Positions 55,308 through 64,000 of a stretch of DNA of 64,000 nt are shown here, piece by piece. The notes beneath the pieces are model-generated. The model was not told the origin of the DNA and did not search any database. It saw only the letters and a program-made list of their open reading frames with translations. The translations under genes and the position numbers were made by a program. Position 1 is the stretch's first letter. Every line of letters begins with the position of its first letter. Source of the DNA: Bugula neritina (taxonomy: Eukaryota > Bryozoa > Gymnolaemata > Cheilostomatida > Bugulidae); assembly GCA_964035545.1 (NCBI GenBank), contig OZ037768.1, positions 23,028,819 through 23,092,818 of the forward strand, read 5' to 3'.

Positions 55308-55349
55308 TTAAGTCTTTTTGACACAGTGGCAAGAGGAGGGGGTCTTGAC
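55308..55349 (-). CDS. Paralogue last exon: end of cystine knot
   Basis: 13 codons and TAA, with SSCHCVKKT giving the terminal Cys-x-Cys of the knot. Acceptor ttttag, phase 0, as at 4301-4366. Confidence 0.75.
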   Translation of the reverse strand, partial: VKTPSSCHCVKKT

Positions 55350-58300
55350 CTAAAACAGTAAAAAAGTCAGTATATAAGAATATCAAATCCATATATTAAT
55401 AACTCAATTTGCTAAAAGCTACAATTCTTGTAAGAAACTATCATTTTATTTCTATGAGCTAAGAACTTCCGAGAAGCAATGCAGGCGAGATGGCTCTTCC
55501 AACATCACTGATAATGTTTACAAGGTTTTATTCACAGGCAACTTTTACTAACCAGGCACTGTTTACTCTCACAATAATACATGTCTAGACTTTACCAAGA
55601 TAGGAAAAATCCAGCCTTCATGGAAACTGCAATTTTCATTACCAAAACTACTTTCAAACTTGTCATTTGATCAAAATTATTAAGAATAAAAAACCTTTAT
55701 TTTTATTCAAATTTTTAAATAAATAAATTCTTTAACAAGAAGTGAAACTGTGGACATATGATATATTGGTCTGTATGATAGACAGATGAGAAAGCCAGGT
55801 AGATAAATGTGTCAAACTCTAACCTGCTCCAAATATCTGATGTCATCACACTGAGTAGGTACAGTGACACTAGTATACTCCAGAGGCTCACAGCAGGTGC
55901 CTGTCACGTTGCCACAGGTGCCTGCGCACTCTCTCAATGACACATGGTACTTGCTGGGGCATCCATTGACTGTTATCCTTTCAAACTTGGGTTTGAGTTG
56001 GCAATGGCTTTCAATTCCAGGCTCATCTGTATTACAGCAACAATTATTTTAACCAAGAACGCAAAAATCTACATTATGTGCAGGTCTCTGTATAAGCACA
56101 GGTGCCTAAAAATCATTAAACATATGAGGTGTATATCAATCTCTAAAGTGAGGTAATTCACTACAATTAAACAATGTTATGTATAATAAAATGTTTAAAA
56201 AGCAGATAATATAATTTTTATTCAATGCTATGAATTATCTTGAAACCTATTTAAAAATAAAAATTATAAAATTTTAAATAACCAAAATAATATGTACAGG
56301 ACATAACCTTCATTCATATATACTGCATTCTAGCTAATATACAGCATAGGCATGACATGCATCACATTGCTAATATACACATCAGTGTCTCCTGCCAATG
56401 CAGGTGCCCCTGTCAATGCAGGTGGTCTCTGTCAATGCAGGTGCCCCTGTCAATGCAGGTGGACCCATGAAACACGTACCAATGCAAGTGCCCTCATACA
56501 GAACAGTGTGTGGGATAGAGTAGAGACAGGATATCCTCCTAAGCATACACTTGTTATAGAATGTTCTAGGTGACTGGTTGTACAGCAGACCACACACATT
56601 GTCCTTCTGCAACTTCTTACAGCCTACAGGGCACTCACAGTATGGGAGATTAGCTTGGCTGACGTGACAATCCGCCCCTGGTCTCGCACACGTGTAGTTC
56701 AAACACCTCTCTAGAAATTCCAAACTCAGTAATGTATTAGTGAGTGAGTGAGTGAGTGAGTGAGTGAGTGAGTGAGTGAGTGAGTGAGTGTGAGAGTAAG
56801 TGAGTGGGTGTGAGTGAGTGAGTGAGTGAATGAGTGAGTGAGTGAGTGAGTGAGTGAGTGTGAGTGAGTGAGCGAGTATGATAGTGAGTGAGTGAGTGAG
56901 TGAAGATTAGGATGTTATGTAAATAGATTAAATCATTACAATTATTACTAGTCCCAAAAATTCTATATTTTTAACACACATTCTATTGTATATAAACTTT
57001 CTAAATAAAAAACATACAAGGATAATATAATCTGGAGACACAGGGATAGGGTACTATAAAATGAGGACATGAAGAGAGGATACATACCCTCAAGACATGG
57101 GGAGAGAGAACAAGGGATGATGTCTTCCAGTTTAGGCTGAGAATACTCCAAGTCCAGAAGAGGGTTCAATATCTGTCTGTGTCTAGTCTGAATACCATTG
57201 CCACAGGTAACACTGCATTCTCCCAACTCGGACCACTCTCCCAAGACTGGACCTGCATAACACAACCTGCTGCATGTATTGAATAGCCAAAATGTATAGT
57301 AATAACATCGATAAAGTAGTGCGTATATGACCCCCAATAGCAACAAAGTTTAATTCTATGAATGTTATTAGATGTAGTATTTATTATGTATTTTTAGCAA
57401 CATCCTAAAACAATCATCATAAAATAAAATGTAGCATTTAAAAGGATTCAAGTAAATTGCAGACGTCCTCACCTATAAACTGCAGACGTACTCACCTGTA
57501 ACGCAGACGTACTCACCTATAACGCAAGCTGTCTCCTTCTCCATGACTTCATGACGTCTGTTCAGACAAGCATGAGTGATCAAAGCACAGTACGACTCGT
57601 ATGTAATGGCCAGGGAACTACAAACCGGGCCGATTTTTCTATCTGAGTCGGCACAGACAGGGCACCGACACACCGGGCCGTTAGACTCTAAGCTACACTC
57701 CTCATAGCTCTCACAGTAAACTTTATCACACGTTTCTAAAGAATTTATTCTGATACAAATGCATGTCAATGCAAAAAAATGTCTAAGCTCTGACAAGACT
57801 GAGTGCTACTGTTTTGCAACCATAAATATTCCGTCTAAATGCCTAAAAACCATCACTTTTATACATTGAAAAACTGAAAAGATGAAACAAGCTTATTAAC
57901 AATGTGAAAACACTTAAAAAACTGCAAGTTTCAAATTTTAGGTTAAGGAAAATTAAAAGGACTGGTGTGATCTCTTTCTATTAAGCTCAACAGTGGTTGG
58001 CTATTGAATTTTGTAGTAAACAAATTGCTAAACATTTCAACAACGTTCAAACCCTCAGCACCTAGTCTTAGTTAGACAGTTGAAGATAATAACACCGTAT
58101 ATTACCTTGACACTTGCCCCAGTACGCCTTTTCCACATCAAATAGCTGCATCTGACACCGGGCTATATCAAAGTCTTTGTACGAGAGGTAAGTCACACCA
58201 TCCGTACCGCAGAATTCACCAGGAATTCGGCAATTATTCCCTCGGCATGTGCATTCACACACAGCCTCAGTTCCAAACACTCTGCACTTCTGGCCCAAGT

Positions 58301-58400
58301 AAGGACACGTCTCCAGTGTGCATATAGCTAAAACATGGAACACATGCTACAAGTGATACTAAGCATATAAATATATATGTTCGTGCGAATATGTTTATAA

Positions 58401-58436
<36 letters not shown>

Positions 58437-61400
58437 CAGTAGTAGTAGCAGTAGTAGTAGTAGCAGTAGTAATGTAGTATATATTTATATAGTATTTATT
58501 AAACGAATTGCACAAAAAATCAAATCAAGTTTCTCTGAATAAAACACAGAGTAAACCTGCAACAAATGTAGTAAAGTGGTTTTTGTTACTGAAATGTTTT
58601 AACTCAGCTGATGTAGTTTGTAGGACTATGATGAGTAAGCTTGATTGGGCATAGCACATGTTAACTAGTTGAGTAATACAGAGAGAGTGAAATTAGTATA
58701 AACATGAAACATTAGCTATTTAACAGATAGCTGTTCATAGCTTTTTCTCTGAAAGCTTTTTACAGCTTTTTCTCTGAAAGCTTTTTATAGCTTTTTCTCT
58801 GAAAGCTTTTCAATAGCATTTCCTTTAAAAGCTTGTATAGTAATAATGCTACAACACAACATAGTTAGAACTCCTTGTAAGAGAATTACCATTTAAATAT
58901 TTTAATTTCTACCATGTTTATATACTTCCACCAACCTTCACAGAAAAATCCATTTCCGCGATATTCAGCTTTACATTCACAAGAATAACTTCCGAGAGAG
59001 TTGATGCACGTGGCGTTGTCATGACAACTGTGTTTCTCAGACACACACTCATCGATGTCTACAATAAACAGTGTATGAGAACACTTTGAATGCCTATTTA
59101 GAAATCAGAGGTAAATTACGGGCTCATTTAGAGGACAGATAATTTCTTATATTAAACACAAATATCACTAATAATATAAACATTAAGCTTTGTTTTTCTG
59201 TGATCTGATTATACAATATAAACCTTGCAGGTATAATGTGTAAGACATTCAATAATATGCTAGTGAAATAAATAAATATGTTTTTCAGGTGCAGCAGGAA
59301 AGGAAATCTGTTGAATTAGTAAACAGGTGTAACCCACAGATTATATAATAAAACACATGAAATAATCAAAGGTGACTTTTAGCATGATCTAATCAAGTTG
59401 GAAATAAAACTTAAAATAATGTGAACACTCAAACTGTATCAACCAATCAAACTGCGTAACTCAAATTAGTATATAAACCAATCAAACTGCGTGACTCAAA
59501 CTATATCAACCAATCAAACTGCGTGACTCAAACTGTATAAACCAATCAAACGGCGTGACTCAAACTATATCAACCAATTAAACTGCGTGACTCAAATTAG
59601 TATATAAACCAATCAAACGGCGTGACTCAAATTAGTATATAAACCAATCAAGCGGCGTGACTCAAACTATATCAACCAATCAAACTGCGTGACTCAAACT
59701 ATATAAACCAATCAAGAGTAAGTTCTGACTCACCGACACAAGTATGACCTTGAAGATGAAAGCCAGGATAACAGAAACACTGGTATTTGCCAATCATATT
59801 GACACAGTAACCGTCCAATCCACATATGTCATAGTCTTCATAGCATTCATTGATGTCTACAAAAACATTTCTATATATCATTTACTCAAGTAAGAACAAT
59901 GCGAAAACATCAAGTTATTTTTTCCATTCAGTTGTGTCTAACAGACGTCAAGAAATTTCTTAGCGAATGCTGAAAGCTGAAATATTTTTTAAAAACAAAT
60001 CATGGCATTCATTAACTAACAAGTGTTTTAACTTATTTAACATTTACTGTTGATAAAATTGCTGAAGACAAAATCATTGTGGAGAAAGATATTTCACAGG
60101 AATATGCTCTCAATAAATTATAACCACTTTAACATCCTAAATAAAGCTTCTACCCAAAATCTTATATGCACTAGTATATCTATAATATAATATATTATAC
60201 ATATGAAAAGAAGTTAGGTTTTAATTACTATAGTGCATTGTGCTACAGTTACATGTGTAGTGACTGTAGTTATACACACATGTATAACTACAGTCATTGC
60301 ACACATGTATAACTACAGTCACTACACACATGTATAACTACAGTCACTACACACACACCCACACGAGTACAGAGCATGCCACAAACTTGCTCACCTTCAC
60401 AGCTACTACCTCCATCATACCTGTACCCAGAATAACATTGACAGTCATAGGATCCAGCTGAATTTATACACTCTGACAGGTGGGGACATACGGGCGGGGA
60501 GAGCAAGCACTCGTCTATATCTGTAACAAACATAGGTCCTTAGTCTATACCAATTCATAGCCTGTGACTACTATTTCACAAACGAAGCAGCTGCTGTATA
60601 AATTCTAATGTTGATTAAACCTTATCAGCAAAATTTATCCGTTATTTGGGGGGGAGACCTGCAATGACCCCAAACCTCAAGGTAAATGCACAAAAAATGG
60701 TCTAACAAAATACGGATAGAAAACTAACTAACAAAGCACTATTTATATTTGGAATGCTAGTTACCTTGACACAGTAGATATGAATATTTTCAAATTTAAA
60801 TAAAGTTATCATTTTATCCAACCACTATGAGAGAAAACAAATCTTATATATATACACACGGGGATTTAATAACAGAAGCAGACAATTTCTATTAGAGCTA
60901 TATAACGGAAGCAAATAACTCCTATCAGAGCTATATAACGGAAGCAGATAACTCCTATCAGAGCTATATAACGGAAGCAGACGACTCCCACCTGAACAGT
61001 TGACTCCATTTCCTTCATATCCAGGAATACACTGACAGTAGTAGCTGCCAGCTGTGTCATAGCACCAAGCGTTGAGATTACATGGGTACACCTCCGACCT
61101 GCACTCATCTATATTCTCACACTGACCGTATATCTGTAACAGACAGACAATATGGCGCGCAACCTTCATAGCAGTCAAAGTGATTATAGTCTAATTTCAC
61201 AAAGAATATTTCGAAATTATTTTTCATTTAAAACCAATATAAATCCTGATTGTTTAGTCAAGCAGATGTGACAGTTGAAAACATGCCATTCAATTCAGCA
61301 TTCAAGAGAGTAAAAACAATAAACCAAAGAGGTAAGGTCTACCATCATCTTATTTAGATACTTAGTTTCGTGCCGCCATGGGTATGAGTAACAGCGTCTC

Positions 61401-63614
61401 TAAGGCTATGTTTAACTTGTAATGTAAAGCTGATGGGAAGTCTGTAGATGTCTTCATATACTTCTGTTGGGAACTTTGTTGGTATTATGGATTATATTTA
61501 ACCGGAAGTATTTCAGAAGATTTCATTTTATTCCAGAAGATGAAAAGAAGTAAAGCTACATCAAGCAGTTATACTGAGTATTATAAAACATGTTCAAAGG
61601 CATGATAACTCCAAAAGAGACAATAAAACGTGAGTGCAACTCTGAATTACAAGTTTAGAAAGTTGTTTTACTATTTCTTTGGATTAGTAAATTAAAGTAA
61701 AGTTTTATCTGAAACAACTAGACAGCATTTAAACAAAGAAACACACATATTCTGCTGCAGATAACATCTACTAACCATTTCATATCCCGGCAGACAGACA
61801 CAAGTGACAGAGCCTGGCAGGTTCTCACACATCTGATCAGAGTTACATGTGAAAGGGTCTTCACACTCATCAACGTCTGCAAAAGACAACTCCAAAATAA
61901 TTGTTTGACAGCATTGGATAATATCAATTTTAAACTTACATAACACCAAATTCGAAGTTGCTTTTTCAGAAAGAGTCATGAAAATTCCCAATCAAATAGA
62001 CAAAAAGACACATATAGGCTGATGGATGGTGAGTGTAAATAAAAAGTCAAGAGTTGTGGGACGCTGCATAACTATGAATTAAAAAATTGCGGATATTTTT
62101 TGTAAACTTGTGAAGATTTATAAATGCACAGAACATACATCCTGTAAATATTTAAATAAACTATAATCCAAAGAGAGAGCTATTAATATATTACACTGTA
62201 AATATAATACACATACTATACAAAACATTAATAAAAAAGTTTTTATAAATTCCTATAAATATGCTTAATGATGATTTTAGGAATATTTACAATAACAAAA
62301 CAGTAAACTATTATTTACCTTGACACGATTTCCCATCAAAAGTGTAACCATCCCTGCATTTGCAAATGTAACTACCAACAGAGTCTTGGCATTGGGAGTT
62401 ACTTCCACATACATCTGCCACATCCTCACACTCATTGATGTCTACACAAAGTATCAGATTAGAAGTGAGTGAATGGATGAAAGTACAGCGAAACAGACCT
62501 CCAAATTTTCCAACTTGTATACTGAAAGATGTTAATATTGTTTATTTCTCTTGATGCGGTTTTGTTTACATTACATGTGAATCCAGGTGCAACAAATTTT
62601 AGCCAAGCATATGTTGAGTGATACAGAGAAAAGTTTTCAAATTTTTCTAGAAAACTTTTTTTGTGGGTGAGCTAGAAGAGCCTTGTTAGAATTTGCTCTA
62701 AACAAATGTGTCACGTGTCTAAAAGCTGGTAACATGGTGTAGGACCTTGTACAGTAGTGCAGAATGAGTTTAACTGAATACCACAGGAGACTGCAGTTGC
62801 TTCTTTGTACTGTCTTGTAAATGTTGATAAAAATATGAAATACACAGCTTAGTCAAATGGACTTTGAGCCTGACAGCTTACTTGTACATTCTTGACCAGT
62901 TCCTGTAAAACCACTTTTACATTGGCAGCTGTACGTTCCTGTTAGCTCATTAGAAATGCAGTCAGCAGTAACTGGGCAGACTGAGGGAGAACTGCATGGA
63001 TCAGCTACAATGTGATCAGTAATAATATAGCCAGTTATAATAATAGTCAGTTATAATAATAGTCAGTTATAATAATAATCAGCTATAATAATAATCAGCT
63101 ATAATAATAGTCAGTTATATTATAGCCAGGTATTTTCTAAAGCTCGTGGTTGTTATCTATAATCTATATGGTCAGTAGATTTACTAAATCCTAAGCACTC
63201 TACTAATATAAAAAATGCTAATTGATAGAAAACCTCAAGTGTTTGCAAACTCTGTGTTAACTTTAAATGCTTAAATAACCTGTATCACATTTAGGTAGTT
63301 TTTAAAATTAGAAACACTTTATCAAAAAAAATCTATAACACTAATATGGTGCCCCCCCCCCCCCGCTAGTATAACATAGCAGTATGGAGAAGTTGATTTC
63401 AAATTTAACTAAGTACAGTACGATTAACTGACTAACAGTACGACTAACTGACTCATAGTACGACTAACTGACTTGTATGACTCACCAACGCAACTCCCCT
63501 TCTCAGAGGTAAGAAACCCACTCCTACAGATACACTCTTCAACTCCATCTGAGCGTGTCACGCAGACAGAGCTTCTCTCTTCACACTGTAAAGTCTCACA
63601 CGGCACATCAATAG
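55308..63614 (-). CDS. Tandem paralogue of the giant gene, 3' part
   Basis: Fourteen exons are visible (63486-63614 down to 55308-55349). In transcription order they encode EGF-like, EGF-like, cbEGF, cbEGF split over two exons, cbEGF x3, Kazal-like x2, TSP1, Kazal-like and cystine knot. Each corresponds to one of the last 14 exons of the 4301-53898 gene, with the same phases, including the odd phase-0 split EGF and a 231-nt Kazal exon. Protein identity is modest, so the duplication is old. The 5' part (probably more EGF, perhaps vWD and WSC) lies beyond the window. The exon at 58936-59056 is frameshifted as read. Confidence 0.85.
55824..56026 (-). CDS. Paralogue cystine-knot exon
   Basis: KFERITVNGCPSKYHVSL, ECAGTCGN, TCCEP: clearly related to the exon at 4643-4851 ([17 protein letters not shown]). 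203 nt, ends in phase 0. Confidence 0.8.
56391..56490. repeat. About 24-bp minisatellite derived from an exon end
   Basis: Units with CAGGTGCCCCTGTCAATG or CAGGTGG. On the minus strand they read GGCACCTGCATTG, close to the last bases of the exon ending at 56480 (GGCACTTGCATTG). Confidence 0.85.
56480..56710 (-). CDS. Paralogue Kazal-like exon 3
   Basis: CARPGADC, YCECPVGC, NVCGLLYNQSPRTFYNKC, RISCLYSIPHTVLYEGTC, matching the 5125-5355 exon almost position for position. Confidence 0.82.
56741..56905. repeat. (GTGA)n microsatellite
   Basis: About 165 bp, interrupted by GTGTGAG and similar units; intronic, close to the acceptor of the Kazal-like exon. Confidence 0.93.
57088..57252 (-). CDS. 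Paralogue TSP1 exon
   Basis: GEWSELGECSVTCGNGIQTR, a good TSP1 core, then IPCSLSPC. It matches 5454-5615 in place and phase. Confidence 0.86.
57473..57516 (-). repeat. Triplicated 5' splice site
   Basis: Beyond the first donor (exon end 57517) the motif CTGCGTTATAG|GTGAGTACGT recurs with exon ends at 57496 (+21 nt, in frame) and 57473 (+44 nt, out of frame). All three carry a strong GTGAG donor. Confidence 0.78.
57517..57735 (-). CDS. Paralogue Kazal-like exon 2
   Basis: TCDKVYCESYEEC, CRCPVC, GPVCSSLAITYESYC, ALITHAC and a final Cys near the donor. It is the counterpart of 6111-6332. Confidence 0.82.
58106..58327 (-). CDS. Paralogue Kazal-like exon 1
   Basis: CTLETCPYLGQKC, CECTC, FCGTDGVTYLSYKDFDIARC, AYWGKC: a better Kazal core than its counterpart at 6973-7209. 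Confidence 0.84.
58398..58475. repeat. (GTA)n trinucleotide repeat
   Basis: GTA/AGT triplets with GCA interruptions, intronic. Confidence 0.92.
58735..58815. repeat. About 27-bp minisatellite (AGCTTTTTCTCTGAAAGCTTT)
   Basis: Three to four copies, each with inverted AGCTTT/AAAGCT ends, so each unit can fold on itself. Intronic. Confidence 0.82.
58936..59056 (-). CDS. Paralogue EGF exon with a 2-nt frameshift
   Basis: Splice sites and six cysteines are present (the body reads CINSLGSYSCEC). The DIDEC start and the body are in different frames: after the DIDEC codons the phase-1 frame meets TGA. The exon is 121 nt where phase needs 123. The likely lesion is a lost dinucleotide in the (AC)n run at 59040-59046. 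It may be a sequencing or assembly error or a real defect. Confidence 0.72.
59423..59712. repeat. About 29-34-bp minisatellite (CCAATCAAACTGCGTGACTC)n
   Basis: About nine copies with two alternating spacers (AAACTATATCAA and AAATTAGTATATAAA). It ends about 20 bp from the donor of the exon at 59734. Confidence 0.9.
59734..59856 (-). CDS. Paralogue cbEGF exon
   Basis: DINECYEDYDIC start, CVNMIGKYQCFC core, end GHTC. Counterpart of 7634-7762. Confidence 0.86.
60246..60352. repeat. About 25-bp minisatellite (ACATGTATAACTACAGTCACT)
   Basis: Four direct copies preceded by an inverted copy, so the left part can form a hairpin. Intronic, near the donor of the next exon. Confidence 0.85.
60395..60520 (-). 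CDS. Paralogue cbEGF exon
   Basis: DIDECLLSPPVC start, CINSAGSYDCQC core, end GSSC. Counterpart of 7867-7989. Confidence 0.86.
60882..60990. repeat. About 34-bp minisatellite ending at a donor
   Basis: GAGCTATATAACGGAAGCAG recurs three times. The last unit runs into the donor of the exon at 60992. Confidence 0.86.
60992..61133 (-). CDS. Paralogue cbEGF exon, plus last Cys of previous domain
   Basis: It begins in phase 0 (IYGQC), giving the sixth cysteine of the preceding domain, then NIDECRSEVYPC, CYDTAGSYYCQC, GVNC. Exact structural counterpart of 8180-8324. Confidence 0.85.
61776..61876 (-). CDS. Paralogue cbEGF exon (five cysteines)
   Basis: DVDECEDPFTC start, CENLPGSVTCVC core, ending GYEM at a phase-0 donor. 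Counterpart of 8475-8578. Confidence 0.85.
62319..62441 (-). CDS. Paralogue cbEGF exon
   Basis: DINECEDVADVC start, CQDSVGSYICKC core, end GKSC. Counterpart of 9020-9139. Confidence 0.86.
62882..63004 (-). CDS. Paralogue EGF-like exon, non-calcium
   Basis: ADPCSSPSVC start, TGTYSCQCKSGFTGTG, end GQEC. Counterpart of 9625-9741. Confidence 0.83.
63025..63130. repeat. (CAGTTATAATAATAGT)n repeat
   Basis: About six AT-rich copies just outside the acceptor of the exon ending at 63004. Confidence 0.82.
63417..63474. repeat. About 20-bp repeat (AGTACGACTAACTGACT), 3 copies
   Basis: Tandem units end about ten bases from the donor of the exon at 63486. Confidence 0.8.
63486..63614 (-). CDS. Paralogue EGF-like exon, first visible
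   Basis: VPCETLQCEERSSVC, CICRSGFLTSEKGSC. It matches the CETLKC exon at 10339-10467. No further exon is recognisable to the window end at 64000. Confidence 0.83.
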
Positions 63615-64000
63615 CTGAAAATATAAGACTGTAAGTTAGGTACGAGTTAAGAGAAGCAGTATGCAACTACTACAGGTAATACAGGGTTTTAGCACCAAAA
63701 GATGCTTTTAAATTTTGTTGATAATTTTTGTTTTACTGTAACGTTTCTCCTAAAGATTTTTATCACAACACATGCTCTTTAAATATCAGAGAAAATCTAC
63801 AGTTCATAGAGGTGACTAAACAGATTGAGGCTATCTTGAATCCTAAATGCATGAAGCAATCTAATTGGTGCCTTAAAGAACACGCTTTTAGATGAATTTC
63901 GAACGATTTAACATTAAATGCCTGCTGCACACTTGAAAAATCAGAAAGGCAAAAACTGCTTTCTTCTTTTAAATTACTAAAAGATATACTCAAGAAAGAA

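Overview
The window is nuclear DNA of an invertebrate animal. It has spliced genes with canonical GT-AG introns, AT-rich introns full of mini- and microsatellites, a LINE fragment, and metazoan extracellular modules (calcium-binding EGF, vWD-C8-TIL, ShKT, Kazal, TSP1, cystine knot). The phylum cannot be fixed from sequence alone; a marine lophotrochozoan or similar invertebrate is a guess.

Layout. (1) 1-2957, plus strand: the 3' part of an inositol polyphosphate multikinase-like (IPMK) gene, three exons. (2) 4301-53898, minus strand: one apparently complete giant gene of about 97 exons. All exon phases fit, and the summed model encodes about 4,785 residues. From the N terminus it has a signal peptide, 23 WSC domains, two ShKT domains, one vWD-C8-TIL unit, about 40 EGF-like domains, two Kazal-like modules, a TSP1 repeat, a third Kazal-like module and a C-terminal cystine knot. 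(3) 55308-63614, minus strand and running off the window: the 3' half of a second gene whose 14 visible exons match the last 14 exons of the giant gene one for one, so it is a tandem paralogue. A two-base deletion in one of its EGF exons breaks the frame as given.

The outstanding region is 34.6-53.5 kb: ten nearly identical copies of a two-domain WSC dimer (type 2 then type 1), each domain split over two exons. The short introns inside each domain are as conserved as the exons. The longer introns between domains fall into a few subfamilies, and one holds an 11-base exon stub at a recombination seam. This looks like an array still being expanded and homogenised by unequal exchange and gene conversion. 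A 5'-truncated LINE has inserted in one copy.

The two minus-strand genes most likely encode very large secreted glycan- or matrix-binding, possibly multimerising proteins of the mucus, adhesive or extracellular-matrix kind. This function is inferred from domain content only; I know of no named protein with this architecture.
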